A stretch of DNA of 32,557 nt. Source: a virus. Positions 1 through 8,239 of the stretch are shown here, piece after piece. The stretch covers positions 1-32,557 of IMG/VR virus record IMGVR_UViG_3300042296_000159; one strand, given 5' to 3'. Position 1 is the stretch's first letter, and each line of letters begins with the position of its first letter. Both the position numbers and the translations under genes were made by a program. The notes under the pieces are model-generated. The model was given only the letters and a program-made list of their open reading frames with translations, was not told where the DNA came from and did no database searches.

Positions 1-14
1 TATTATGGTATTTT

Positions 15-23
15 GATAAATAC
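15..23 (+). promoter_or_regulatory. T4-like late promoter motif GATAAATAC
   Basis: GATAAATAC lies 22 bases before the ATG at 46. It differs from the T4 late -10 element TATAAATA at the first base only. The same nine bases, with G or C first, occur in intergenic DNA at 5628, 8209 and 20009. No -35 element is needed for T4-type late promoters, and none is evident here. Assignment as a late promoter is inference from the T4 family. Confidence 0.5.
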
Positions 24-45
24 ACTATTAGTATGGAAATCCGTT

Positions 46-969
46 ATGAAAATCAAACAAATCACTGAAACTACAACCGCAGGCTCAATAGCTACTGTAA
101 ATTCACCATTAGGTGGCACTCAAAGTAGGGGAAATACTAGCATATATGGTGGCAAAAAAGTAGGAACTCTATTCAAGGGTAAAAAGACTAGTGTCCCATA
201 TGCTAATAGCATCAATGAAAGTGCTGAACTTAGTGAAGCACAACTAGAAGAAGATGATGTTATTGTCGTTCCGGGACAAGGTCGCAAATCAAAAACTGGA
301 TTTGTTCCACATGGACAAAGTCGTATAGACCATGAAGTTGAGATGGCACGTAGTGATTTATTCAGTGCCGCAAAGAATGCTCAACAAGTCTATTCAATGA
401 TTAAAGATGTTAGTGAAGATGAAGGTCTTGATGGTTGGGTACAAGAAAAGATTATTAAAGCTAATGACTATCTAAACACAATACGTGAATACTTAGAAGG
501 TAAACAAATTCAAGGTGTGAATGAAGGACCCGAGTTTGGTTCAAAGTATGCAGAAAAATTAGCACAATATGTTTATAATGTTAGACCTAATCTTAATAGT
601 GAAGATGATGTTTTAAACATAGGATATAAAGTTGCTGTACAAGATTTAGCCAGTCAAACACGTGCTGTATCGTTGTTTAGCAGAGATCAAGATTTCCCTA
701 GTGACTTTGTAAGTGCTTATAGATTCTTACAAAAAAGACGAGGTGTAACAGAAAACAACCAAAGAGGTGATTCACTTGTTACTGACTCATTAAAAATAAT
801 GCGTGGTGCAGAAGTAAGTGATGCTGTAAGAGCACTAACGACCGTACTAGGAAATAGAGAATACAATAGCCGTCGTGGTTTTTACAATTTCTATATTAAA
901 CAAATGATTGATATGTATAGACAACAAGGTGTGAATGAAGGTTCTAAGTCACCTAATAAGAAAGCGTAA
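46..969 (+). CDS. Modular head-associated protein with capsid-targeting-like N-terminus
   Basis: A 307-residue protein; I chose the ATG at 46 because GGAAA sits about 7 bases upstream, whereas the open frame further upstream has only a TTG at 13. It begins MKIKQITE, which resembles the T4 internal-protein leader MKTYQEFIAE with an I-x-E protease site. Residues 1-90 look disordered and are rich in G, S, T and K. Residues 93-155 are predicted-helical and start SRIDHEVEMARSDLFSAA. A second conserved-looking block begins after GVNE at 157-160 (EFGSKYAEKLAQYVYNVRP), and the motif GVNEG returns at 295-299, just before the C-terminus. No enzyme motif is visible. The neighbour at 971 starts one base after the stop and has the same style. 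I infer a prohead or virion-internal protein; the function is unknown. Confidence 0.75.
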   Translation: MKIKQITETTTAGSIATVNSPLGGTQSRGNTSIYGGKKVGTLFKGKKTSVPYANSINESAELSEAQLEEDDVIVVPGQGRKSKTGFVPHGQSRIDHEVEMARSDLFSAAKNAQQVYSMIKDVSEDEGLDGWVQEKIIKANDYLNTIREYLEGKQIQGVNEGPEFGSKYAEKLAQYVYNVRPNLNSEDDVLNIGYKVAVQDLASQTRAVSLFSRDQDFPSDFVSAYRFLQKRRGVTENNQRGDSLVTDSLKIMRGAEVSDAVRALTTVLGNREYNSRRGFYNFYIKQMIDMYRQQGVNEGSKSPNKKA

Positions 970-970
970 T

Positions 971-3772
971 ATGAGCAATATTCTTAAAGGTATAATAAAC
1001 GAAACTAGTCCGCATAATTACGATAGTGATTGGGATTATCAGGATGCTTTAGCACGTAGTGGCAAATCACGTTCTAGCTATCGTTCACAAGAAGATGATA
1101 CGTCTGATGCTGATATTGCATATTCTAAAAAGATGTATCAATTGGGTCAACAACAGAAGGCTGCTAAAGAGAAAGCTCAACGTGATAATGACCATGATAG
1201 ATTAGCAACTGGTACAAATGAAGATGATAGTAATCAAACTAGAATGAGAATGAATGATTATTACGATTTAGCTGAGGCTCTTCAGGAAAAGCTTAGACAA
1301 GCAATTAAGATGGGTAATAACGAACTTGTACATAAATTATCCAAAGAACGTGCTGAATTAGATGCACGTGTTAAAAAATATGGATTAATGCCTGAATCAG
1401 AACAATTAGATGAAATCTCTAATGAGAAATTGGCACAATACAAAACAGCTGCCGCCGCCGACGCAGGCAAAGCTGATAAAGAGGGAGACTTTAAGCGTGG
1501 TGATAAACGTTTCAGTGGTATTGTTAAAGCAACTAAGAAACAATTTGCAAATGATACAAAGAAATCTGGTATAGGTCAAGGTATTTCAGAAGATAGATTT
1601 AACAGTAAACAAGAAGTTATTAACCATTTTGTTAAAAATGGTAAAAGTGCGGCAGCAGGTGCGGCAGCATGGGAACGTGGTTATAGAGGTTCAAATCCTA
1701 ACAAACCAATAGAAATAAAAAAGCCACCTCAAAGAAGTTACCATGATGATTTAGATGATAAACGTTATTCTAATACGTTTGAAAATTTAGGTGATCAACT
1801 AAAATCACAATCTCTAGAAGCATTACAACAAATCAAACAACAAATTGAACAAAAACGTGCCGACGAATTAGCTCAATGGGAACAAGATTTTAGAAATAAT
1901 GTTGCTGGCAAAATGAGAAGCCAACCAATACGTTCACCGGAAGCAACACCGGTTGCACAACCTGGTGAGAAGCATTCAGTATTAAAAGCTAGATTAGCAC
2001 AACTCAATAATGCTATACAAAAACAAGAACTATTGGACAAGTTAATTGATAAAATTGACCGTAAAGGTTTGTTGACTCCAGCAATGCAGAACGATGCTGA
2101 TACTAGAATGCATGTTAAGTATGGTGCAAAAGATAACTATCAATCATTGAATAAAAAGTTAGACAATTCTATTTCAATGTTACAGGATAGATTGTATATA
2201 CGTAAAAAATCAGGTTTAAAAGAATCGCCTAAGAGAATTGATTATGATAGTGATACATATGATAATACTAGAATGGGTAGAGAGTATGGCAAGGCTAATC
2301 TATTTGTAGATCCGGGGTCAAATGAATTTAAAAAAGAAATACATCCTGGAGATCCTGAAGGTGAACGTGGTAGACCAAGAAATCTAAAAGGTATTTCAAA
2401 AAGGTTACCTGCTGATGCGTTTGGTCGTACTAGCGGAGTTGTTCCTGATAGTGCAAGACCTAAATCAAAAGAAGATCCTTTTAAAGGAGTAGATGAAGCT
2501 GATATGAACCGTAGAGGGTTTTTAGGACAAGCAGGCAAGGCTGCAGGTGCTGGCGCATTGGCTGCCGCAGGCTTAGGTGGTGCTAGCAATGCTCAAGCAT
2601 TTAAGGGAACACTTCCTGCTCCTCGTATATCTGAAGATGAGGCTGAAGCTCAAATTAAAGAATTAAGAAGTAAAGCATATAAAGAGTTAGCAAGTATGAT
2701 GTGGAATGTATGGCCTAAAATACTAGACACAACATTTGGCGCAAATACTCCTCAAGATAAGCCAGCTACACCCGATGAAATTGGTAAAATGTTAGGCTAC
2801 AGATTAGCTGAATATGCTGATGACTATAGACAAAAAGTTAGAGCAATTAAAATAGCAGCCGGAGTAAGAGATCCTCAAAGTTTAAATAAAACAACTGCCG
2901 CAATTTATGTTAATGAACAAGAGATGGATGAGGGTTGGAGTCAAAAGTACAAGAGTAGTATCAACTGTAGTCATCCTAAAGGTTTTAGTCAAAAAGCTCA
3001 TTGTGCAGGCAAGAAGAAACACAATGAAAGTATTGACAATGTTATGGAAATGACATGTCCTGATTGTGGTATGTGTGAAACTCACGTAGACCATGCTAAG
3101 TTAGATGAAGCTTGTTGGAAAGGTTATCACAAAGAAGGTAACAAAAAAATGTTTGGCAAAACATATCCTAACTGTGTAAAGAATACTAACGAAGAACAAC
3201 TAGATGAAAAATGCTGGGACACACATAAACAAGTTGGAATGAAAAACAAAGGTGGACGTATGGTCCCTAACTGTGTGCCTAAAGAAAGTGTAGAAGAACA
3301 ACATTCACATAGTGAAAGTTGTCCGCATTGTGGTGGCGAGATGGTTAGTGAAGAACTAATGAATGAAAAGAAAGATGCTTGCTACTACAAAGTAAAGAGC
3401 CGTTATAAAGTATGGCCAAGTGCTTATGCATCTGGTGCGTTAGTTAAGTGCCGCAATAAAGGCGCAAGTAACTGGGGTACAGGCGGAAAGAAAAATGAAA
3501 GCTCTATACTAGAAGGTATTGAACAAGCAGACGAAAGTTTACATGATTGGTTCAATAAAGAAAAATGGGTTCGCATGGATACTAAAGGAAAGATTAAAGG
3601 TCCGTGTGCAAGAGAACCAGGCGAAGGTAAACCAAAATGTTTGCCACAAAGTAAAGCACATAGTCTAGGTAAAAAGGGTCGTGCTAGTGCCGCTCAACGT
3701 AAGCGTAGAGAAGATCCTAATCCAGAACGTAGTGGCAAAGCCATTAATGTTGATACAAAAAAGAAAGATTAA
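971..3772 (+). CDS. Large modular protein with Tat-like motif, Cys clusters and C-terminal DUF5872-like domain
   Basis: A 933-residue, charged and mostly low-complexity protein starting at ATG 971 (MSNILKGIINE), one base after the upstream stop. It is built of short modules separated by [LIVM]-D-E triplets: LDE at 146-148 before EKLAQYKTAAAADAG; VDE at 507-509; MDE at 652-654 before GWSQKYKSS; LDE at 711-713 before ACWKGYHKEG; LDE at 744-746 before KCWDTHKQVG. A Tat-like stretch RRGFLG (514-519) is followed by an Ala/Gly-rich segment and an ASNAQA site near 545. CPDCGMC (696-702) and CPHC (784-787) could bind metal. Residues 856-933 (HDWFNKEKWVRMD, KCLPQSKAHSL) resemble a short phage domain I recall as DUF5872. 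The role is unknown; a processed head-internal protein fits best. Confidence 0.75.
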   Translation: MSNILKGIINETSPHNYDSDWDYQDALARSGKSRSSYRSQEDDTSDADIAYSKKMYQLGQQQKAAKEKAQRDNDHDRLATGTNEDDSNQTRMRMNDYYDLAEALQEKLRQAIKMGNNELVHKLSKERAELDARVKKYGLMPESEQLDEISNEKLAQYKTAAAADAGKADKEGDFKRGDKRFSGIVKATKKQFANDTKKSGIGQGISEDRFNSKQEVINHFVKNGKSAAAGAAAWERGYRGSNPNKPIEIKKPPQRSYHDDLDDKRYSNTFENLGDQLKSQSLEALQQIKQQIEQKRADELAQWEQDFRNNVAGKMRSQPIRSPEATPVAQPGEKHSVLKARLAQLNNAIQKQELLDKLIDKIDRKGLLTPAMQNDADTRMHVKYGAKDNYQSLNKKLDNSISMLQDRLYIRKKSGLKESPKRIDYDSDTYDNTRMGREYGKANLFVDPGSNEFKKEIHPGDPEGERGRPRNLKGISKRLPADAFGRTSGVVPDSARPKSKEDPFKGVDEADMNRRGFLGQAGKAAGAGALAAAGLGGASNAQAFKGTLPAPRISEDEAEAQIKELRSKAYKELASMMWNVWPKILDTTFGANTPQDKPATPDEIGKMLGYRLAEYADDYRQKVRAIKIAAGVRDPQSLNKTTAAIYVNEQEMDEGWSQKYKSSINCSHPKGFSQKAHCAGKKKHNESIDNVMEMTCPDCGMCETHVDHAKLDEACWKGYHKEGNKKMFGKTYPNCVKNTNEEQLDEKCWDTHKQVGMKNKGGRMVPNCVPKESVEEQHSHSESCPHCGGEMVSEELMNEKKDACYYKVKSRYKVWPSAYASGALVKCRNKGASNWGTGGKKNESSILEGIEQADESLHDWFNKEKWVRMDTKGKIKGPCAREPGEGKPKCLPQSKAHSLGKKGRASAAQRKRREDPNPERSGKAINVDTKKKD

Positions 3773-3781
3773 AGAGTAATT

Positions 3782-4222
3782 ATGTTGTCAGACAATCTAA
3801 AAGTATTACTAGCAAGCACACAAAGTTTTGCTATCAAAACACAAAACTTTCATTGGAACGTAGAGGGAAGTAACTTTCCACAATATCACGAATTCTTTAA
3901 TACATTGTACGAAGATGTAAGTGCTACGATTGATCCTATTGCTGAATATATAAGAATACTAGGTCACTATACTCCTGGCAGTCTAACACGTTATGCTGAA
4001 CTAAGTATCATACAAGACCAAATAAAGATTCCACGTGCTGAATTAATGTTTGTTGAATCATTACAAGATTGTGAAACAATGCTTCAGTTAGTAACAGCAA
4101 TGTTTGATGAGGCAGCTGGTGAGAATCAACATGGTATTGAAAACTATATGGCTGAACTACAAGACTTGTATGGTAAGAAAGCATGGTTCATTCGTTCTAT
4201 ATTAAAAAGAGAACGTGAATGA
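3782..4222 (+). CDS. dps: Dps-like ferritin-family protein
   Basis: A 146-residue four-helix ferritin-like protein, slightly shorter than E. coli Dps (167). Residues 17-36 (IKTQNFHWNVEGSNFPQYH) and 51-61 (DPIAEYIRILG) match the Dps signature. By spacing, the ferroxidase ligands are H24, H36, D51 and E55. The position matching Dps D67 is N40, so iron binding may be altered. Dps proteins form 12-mers that oxidise and store iron and can coat DNA. No capsid-targeting leader is present, unlike the genes on both sides. The stop overlaps the next gene's start (ATGA at 4219-4222), so the endolysin-like gene is co-translated. A phage Dps could guard DNA from peroxide or help pack it; the target is unknown. 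Confidence 0.85.
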   Translation: MLSDNLKVLLASTQSFAIKTQNFHWNVEGSNFPQYHEFFNTLYEDVSATIDPIAEYIRILGHYTPGSLTRYAELSIIQDQIKIPRAELMFVESLQDCETMLQLVTAMFDEAAGENQHGIENYMAELQDLYGKKAWFIRSILKRERE

Positions 4223-5097
4223 GAGCAACAGAGTTTATTACCGAACAAGCAAATCCTAAAGTAGATTTGACTCCAAATTATCCTAACTATCAAGTGTTAG
4301 TGGGTGAGTTTGTCGGTATGAAAAAAAACAGAGCAAGATTTTTAATTGTAGCCTCTGAACTTAAACCAGGTGTGCGAGAGACTGATAAAATTTTTAGAGC
4401 TAGAACTACTAATACACCTATCAGTATTGAGATTGGTAGGGTAAAAAATCGTAATGTAGTAGATGAAGATTTATCACGTAGAGGCTTCTTAGGTGGTTTA
4501 GCTGGTATGGCTGCACTAGGTACTAGAGATACAAAACCTACTGTTAATAAAGATACACCAACGGCACCACAAAAAGAACCTACTGTAACTACATTGAGTA
4601 ACAATCCTCAAATTGAGAGTTTATTACATAAAGCCGCTGTAGCTGCCGGTATAGTTGGTATTGAATTAGCACAGTTTATGGCTCAAACTAAACATGAATC
4701 CTGGAATTTTAGTAGACTAAAAGAAAAGGGTGTAGGTCAAGGCTATTTTGCTAAAAAGTATGACCGTCAATATGCACCACGTACTGCTAAGATATTGGGT
4801 AATAAGCAGATAGGTGATGGAGAAAAATATCATGGTCGTGGATTTATTCAATTGACCGGTCGTGATAACTATCGTATGGCTAGTCAAAGTTTAGGTATTG
4901 ATTTATTAAATGATCCTGATTTAGCAGAACGACCAGATGTTGCAGCCAAGATTGCTATATGGTATTGGAAGACACGTGTTAAACCCTATATAAATAACTT
5001 CAACGATACGAAGGCAGTAACACAAAAGATTAATCCAGCACTACGTGGATTACAAGATAGACATGCAAAGTTTATTGACTACAAAAACATATTATAA
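4219..5097 (+). CDS. GH19 chitinase-type endolysin with capsid-targeting-like leader and internal Tat-like motif
   Basis: A 292-residue protein whose residues 130-292 match the glycoside hydrolase 19 fold used by phage endolysins to cut peptidoglycan sugars. The key stretch is KYHGRGFIQLTGRDNY (203-218). Likely catalytic glutamates are E160 (QTKHESWNF) and E202 (GDGEKYHGRG). The N-terminus MRATEFITE is the closest in the window to the T4 capsid-targeting leader MKTYQEFIAE. Residues 11-80 form a small predicted beta domain. VDE at 81-83 is followed by DLSRRGFLGGLAGMAALG (84-101), a Tat-like motif with a short hydrophobic stretch. The start is fixed by ATGA overlap with the Dps gene. No holin is adjacent. 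It may be a virion-carried lysin rather than, or as well as, the lysis enzyme. Confidence 0.85.
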   Translation: MRATEFITEQANPKVDLTPNYPNYQVLVGEFVGMKKNRARFLIVASELKPGVRETDKIFRARTTNTPISIEIGRVKNRNVVDEDLSRRGFLGGLAGMAALGTRDTKPTVNKDTPTAPQKEPTVTTLSNNPQIESLLHKAAVAAGIVGIELAQFMAQTKHESWNFSRLKEKGVGQGYFAKKYDRQYAPRTAKILGNKQIGDGEKYHGRGFIQLTGRDNYRMASQSLGIDLLNDPDLAERPDVAAKIAIWYWKTRVKPYINNFNDTKAVTQKINPALRGLQDRHAKFIDYKNIL

Positions 5098-5105
5098 AGA
5101 GAACC

Positions 5106-5543
5106 ATGAAGAAAATAATAACAATCATACTATTAGCAATATCTACTATTGCATTTGCACAAAAACAAAAGCCAATGAATGTATATGATTTTACAATCAC
5201 TAGAGTTATTGATGGAGATACAGTAGCATTTCAAGCAACATTTTTACCCCCACCATTAAAGCAAGAATTAAGTATTCGTGTGTTTGGTGTTGACACACCT
5301 GAAAAGGGTCATAGAGCAATGTGCCCCAGTGAAGCACAGCGTGGCGAGGCTGCTTCGGCCTTCACAAAAAATGCCATAGCTAAAGCACAGAAACGTCAAG
5401 TAGCTATAGCTGATTGGGATAAGTATGGTGGACGTGTATTGGGTGATATATTACTTGATGGACAAAGTTTAAGAATGATGTTAATACAGAATGGATTTGC
5501 AAGAGAATACTACGGAGAAGCTAAAACTTCTTGGTGCAACTAA
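5106..5543 (+). CDS. Secreted thermonuclease-like (SNase) protein
   Basis: A 145-residue protein with a clear N-terminal signal peptide: MKK, a hydrophobic core (IITIILLAISTIAF), then AQ. The mature part is a Staphylococcus-nuclease fold: RVIDGDTV (34-41), RVFGVDTPEKG (58-68) and DKYGGRVLGDI. These carry the expected Ca-binding aspartates, DTPE and the two catalytic arginines. Members cut DNA and RNA with Ca2+. An RBS-like AAAGAGAA precedes the ATG, 8 bases after the endolysin stop. Export suggests action in the periplasm or outside the cell, for example on DNA of competing phages or for nucleotide scavenging. There is no capsid-targeting leader, in contrast to its neighbours. Confidence 0.85.
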   Translation: MKKIITIILLAISTIAFAQKQKPMNVYDFTITRVIDGDTVAFQATFLPPPLKQELSIRVFGVDTPEKGHRAMCPSEAQRGEAASAFTKNAIAKAQKRQVAIADWDKYGGRVLGDILLDGQSLRMMLIQNGFAREYYGEAKTSWCN

Positions 5544-5544
5544 C

Positions 5545-5614
5545 ACCCTTAGGACCGTAACTTAGTTACGAGGGTAGGCGGCTTCTGCCTTAAGCAATCC
5601 AATTCGCTACTGGA
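5545..5614 (+). other. Structured intergenic segment with three possible hairpins
   Basis: This gene-free stretch can fold into a series of hairpins. CGTAAC-TTA-GTTACG (5556-5570) is a perfect 6-bp stem, embraced by ACCCT (5545-5549) and AGGGT (5571-5575). AGGCGG-CTT-CTGCCT (5576-5590) is a 6-bp stem with one G-U pair. TCCA (5598-5601) pairs with TGGA (5611-5614). There is no T-run after any stem, so it is not a classical terminator. The size and the AATTCGCTA loop recall a tRNA, but acceptor and anticodon rules fail. It could be a processing site, a small RNA or a decayed tRNA. Confidence 0.35.
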
Positions 5615-5627
5615 CCTTATAAGTGAG

Positions 5628-5636
5628 CATAAATAC
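5628..5636 (+). promoter_or_regulatory. T4-like late promoter motif CATAAATAC
   Basis: CATAAATAC ends only 4 bases before the ATG at 5641. If used as a late promoter, transcription would begin at about the start codon, giving a nearly leaderless mRNA. It may instead mark a start further downstream or be a chance match. It shares its core with motifs at 15, 8209 and 20009. Confidence 0.4.
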
Positions 5637-5640
5637 TAAT

Positions 5641-6216
5641 ATGAGAGCAATAGAACTATACGAATCGGCCGCAAGTGAACTAGCTAAGAAACTTCCTAGC
5701 TTAGAGAAACACGACTATAATACCATTGATAAGCTAATGAAAAACATAGCAAAGAAACATCGTATAACCGGTGATGCATTGCATGATTTGTTTGTTAGAA
5801 AATATCATAAGACTCCAGACAGTTGGATTAAAGATAAACTAGATGAGAGTGAACAAGAAGATTTGAATAACAATCCTATTGTACAGAAGTTTCTTGCTTG
5901 GACAAGTAAGAAGTTGAATTTAGAAAATACTCCAAAGATAGAGTTTAGTTATGATAGTGATGAAGCACAAGAAGGTCATCATACTGGTAGACACAATCCA
6001 GAGACGGGTGAAGTATGGGTTTATTGTGCTAATAGAAATCTAGTAGATATATTACGTACTGTGTTCCATGAATTAACTCATGTACGCCAGGGTGAATTAA
6101 ATATGATTAAGCCGGGTGATAGTTATCCAGGTAGTCCAATAGAAGCAGAAGCGGATGTAATGGCTGGCAAATATATTAAAATATTTGGTAAAGCACATCC
6201 AGAAATATTTCAATAA
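5641..6216 (+). CDS. HExxH zinc metallopeptidase with capsid-targeting-like N-terminus
   Basis: A 191-residue protein. HELTH (143-147, in VFHELTHVRQGE) is a zinc-peptidase motif, and E168 or E170 in PIEAEADVMAG is a likely third ligand, as in gluzincins. The N-terminal half (residues 12-90) is helical, with IAKKHRITGDALHDLFVRKY, and has an LDE site at 67-69. It begins MRAIELYE, like the other five proteins with a T4-type packaging leader. The ATG at 5641 was preferred over an in-frame GTG at 5623 because of this leader; no good Shine-Dalgarno is seen for either. It might process cargo or host proteins after injection, or act during assembly. The specific substrate is unknown, and it is not the T4 gp21-type serine prohead protease. 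Confidence 0.75.
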   Translation: MRAIELYESAASELAKKLPSLEKHDYNTIDKLMKNIAKKHRITGDALHDLFVRKYHKTPDSWIKDKLDESEQEDLNNNPIVQKFLAWTSKKLNLENTPKIEFSYDSDEAQEGHHTGRHNPETGEVWVYCANRNLVDILRTVFHELTHVRQGELNMIKPGDSYPGSPIEAEADVMAGKYIKIFGKAHPEIFQ

Positions 6217-6228
6217 AGAGAATAAAAT

Positions 6229-7233
6229 ATGTCAATATCAATAACAGGTGGAATATCATTTAGTGGTGGAGTAGGAATAACTGCCGCACCACCATCAACT
6301 CCAACAGCAGGATGGTTTGCAGGTGGGTCTGACGATTCTGGTGTTACTTCAACAGTACAACGAATAACATATGCAACTGATACCGCTACTGCAAGTGTTC
6401 GTGGACCATTAAACGGCACCAGATATCAAAATGCCGGTACCGGTAATTTAAATTATGGATGGTTTGCTGGTTCACGCATTACAGTTGCTATTAGCTCAGT
6501 ATCAAGGATCACCTATGCAACAGATACTGATACAGCAAGTAATCGCGGCCCACTAAGTTATAGTGCTTATAGTATTACTGCGAACGGCACAGATACATAT
6601 GGATGGTTTGCAGGTGGTAAGGATCAATCACCTAGTGATTATTCTACAGTATCCAGAATAACATACGCAACTGATACTGGTACTGCAAGTACAAGGGGAT
6701 CATTATCCGGTTGTTCATATCAAGGTGCAGCATCTACTGACAGCACTACATATGGCTGGATTGCAGTAGGATTTGATAACCCTAGTACTATCGGATACCG
6801 TAGTATCGTAACTAGGATAACATATGCCACTGATACAGTAACATCAACTATTAGAGGTCCATTAAGTTCAACTAGATCATCAATGGCCGGTACTGGTAGT
6901 ACAAGTTATGGTTGGTTTGCCGGTGGATTTTTCGTCGGCCCGCCGACATGGGAGGGAATTTATTATTCTAGGGTAGATCGTATTGATTATGCAAATGATA
7001 CCGCTACAGCAAGTGTTCGTGGTCCGTTAACTAGAACTAATCAAGGTCAAGCAGCATCAACCGATGGAACAACATATGGTTGGTTTGGTGGAGGAAATAA
7101 TTTTTCAACTCCTGCCGGTCCTTTTTCTTCCGTAGACAGAATAACATATGCTACTGATACTGTTACTGCGACTGCACGTGGCCCGTTAAGTTCCGGTAGG
7201 AGGGTTTTTGCTGCCTCATCCGGTATACAATAA
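6229..7233 (+). CDS. Six-repeat YGWFAGG propeller-like tail fibre or adhesin
   Basis: A 334-residue Gly/Ser/Thr/Ala-rich protein. After the leader MSISITGGISFSGG there are exactly six units of about 50 residues. Each has GWFAGG (or GWIAVG, GWFGGG), a variable stretch, [VI]xRITYATDT, then ASxRGPLS and another short variable stretch. Such repeats in phage tail proteins resemble Kelch-like blades, and six units fit one closed propeller. RBS AAAGAG lies upstream of the ATG. The next three repeat genes share the leader but have a different unit (AIFGYG), so this is a distant paralogue. It is probably a receptor-binding or particle-decorating protein. The receptor cannot be inferred. Confidence 0.7.
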   Translation: MSISITGGISFSGGVGITAAPPSTPTAGWFAGGSDDSGVTSTVQRITYATDTATASVRGPLNGTRYQNAGTGNLNYGWFAGSRITVAISSVSRITYATDTDTASNRGPLSYSAYSITANGTDTYGWFAGGKDQSPSDYSTVSRITYATDTGTASTRGSLSGCSYQGAASTDSTTYGWIAVGFDNPSTIGYRSIVTRITYATDTVTSTIRGPLSSTRSSMAGTGSTSYGWFAGGFFVGPPTWEGIYYSRVDRIDYANDTATASVRGPLTRTNQGQAASTDGTTYGWFGGGNNFSTPAGPFSSVDRITYATDTVTATARGPLSSGRRVFAASSGIQ

Positions 7234-7248
7234 TATAAAGGTTAAAAA

Positions 7249-8196
7249 ATGTCAATAACAATAACAGGTGGAATAACATTAAATGGTGGTGGTTGGACTA
7301 TTGAGGCACCACCGGCGGGTATTAGGGCTATATTTGGTTATGGAAATGATGGATCAGTAACATCAATAACTAATTTAGTATCAACTACTGGTGTTGTTGC
7401 CACAGATACCGCAGGGGTAGGGACTGCTAGATATGGATTGGCAGCCGCAGGATATGGCACAGATAAAGCTATATTTGGATATGGATATGCCTCTCCAAGC
7501 GCACGTTCAATCACCAATCTAGTATCAAATACAGGTGTTGTTGCTACTGATACAGCAGGTGTAGGTACTGCTAGAAATGGATTAGCAGCTGCCGGATACG
7601 GATCTGATAAAGCTATATTTGGATATGGTTCTATCCCAGGGGGATCTCCTTACTCAATGACCAATCTAGTATCAAACACTGGTGTAGTAGCCAATGATAC
7701 TACAGGTGTTGGTACTGCTAGATTATACTTAGCAGCCGCCGGCTATGGAACAGATAAAGCTATTTTTGGATATGGGGTTACATACTCTCCAGGTTTCACT
7801 CCTTACTCAATTACCAATCTTGTATCAAATACAGGTGTTGTTGCTACTGATACAACAGGTGTTGGAACTGCTAGAGGAACATTAGCAGCCGCAACCTATG
7901 GCACTGATAAAGCTATATTTGGATACGGGTATAACGGAAGTACTAATGTATCAACTACTAATCTAGTATCAAACACAGGTGTTGTTGCTAGTAATACTAC
8001 AGGTGTTGGAACTATTAGAGGAACATTAGCAGCCTCAGGTTATAGCACTGATAAAGCTATATTTGGATATGGATTTGCCAATAGTGGCATAGTGTCAATG
8101 ACTAACCTAGTATCAAACACAGGTGTTGTTGCTACTGATACTACAGGTGTTGGAACTGCTAGAGAGGAATTAGCGGCCGCAAGTTACGGATCTTAA
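7249..8196 (+). CDS. Six-repeat AIFGYG propeller-like adhesin, copy 1
   Basis: A 315-residue protein with leader MSITITGGITLNGGGWT and six units of 43-50 residues. The unit is KAIFGYG, a variable loop of about 5-12 residues (for example YASPSAR, VTYSPGFTPY), S[IM]TNLVSNTGVVATDTTGV, then GTAR, three variable residues and LAAAGYGTD. Conserved cores and hypervariable loops at fixed positions suggest a binding surface on one propeller face. There is no catalytic motif or signal peptide. RBS AAAGG precedes the ATG. It has two close paralogues at 8459 and 9405. The likely role is receptor or surface binding by tail or head fibres; this is inference from composition and context. Confidence 0.7.
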   Translation: MSITITGGITLNGGGWTIEAPPAGIRAIFGYGNDGSVTSITNLVSTTGVVATDTAGVGTARYGLAAAGYGTDKAIFGYGYASPSARSITNLVSNTGVVATDTAGVGTARNGLAAAGYGSDKAIFGYGSIPGGSPYSMTNLVSNTGVVANDTTGVGTARLYLAAAGYGTDKAIFGYGVTYSPGFTPYSITNLVSNTGVVATDTTGVGTARGTLAAATYGTDKAIFGYGYNGSTNVSTTNLVSNTGVVASNTTGVGTIRGTLAASGYSTDKAIFGYGFANSGIVSMTNLVSNTGVVATDTTGVGTAREELAAASYGS

Positions 8197-8208
8197 CATT
8201 ATGATTAA

Positions 8209-8217
8209 CATAAATAC
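8209..8217 (+). promoter_or_regulatory. T4-like late promoter motif CATAAATAC
   Basis: CATAAATAC lies 22 bases before the ATG at 8240, the same distance as the motif at 15 from its gene. AAAGGA follows as the ribosome binding site. The position between repeat genes suggests a late transcript for the small protein and the downstream repeat proteins. Confidence 0.5.
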
Positions 8218-8239
8218 ATTTATTATAAAGGAAAATAAA

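Noticed and set aside
2242-2589. Antisense open frame of 115 codons opposite the Tat-like region
   Set aside because: It mirrors the Ala/Gly- and Arg-rich codons of the sense gene, has no ribosome binding site and no recognisable domain.
4989-4997. TATAAATAA inside the endolysin gene as a promoter for the thermonuclease
   Set aside because: It matches the T4 late consensus but sits within conserved lysin coding sequence, over 100 bases from the next gene.
5545-5620. tRNA gene in the hairpin segment
   Set aside because: Size and a TTCG-containing loop fit, but there is no 7-bp acceptor stem, T33 is missing before the would-be anticodon and position 58 is not A.
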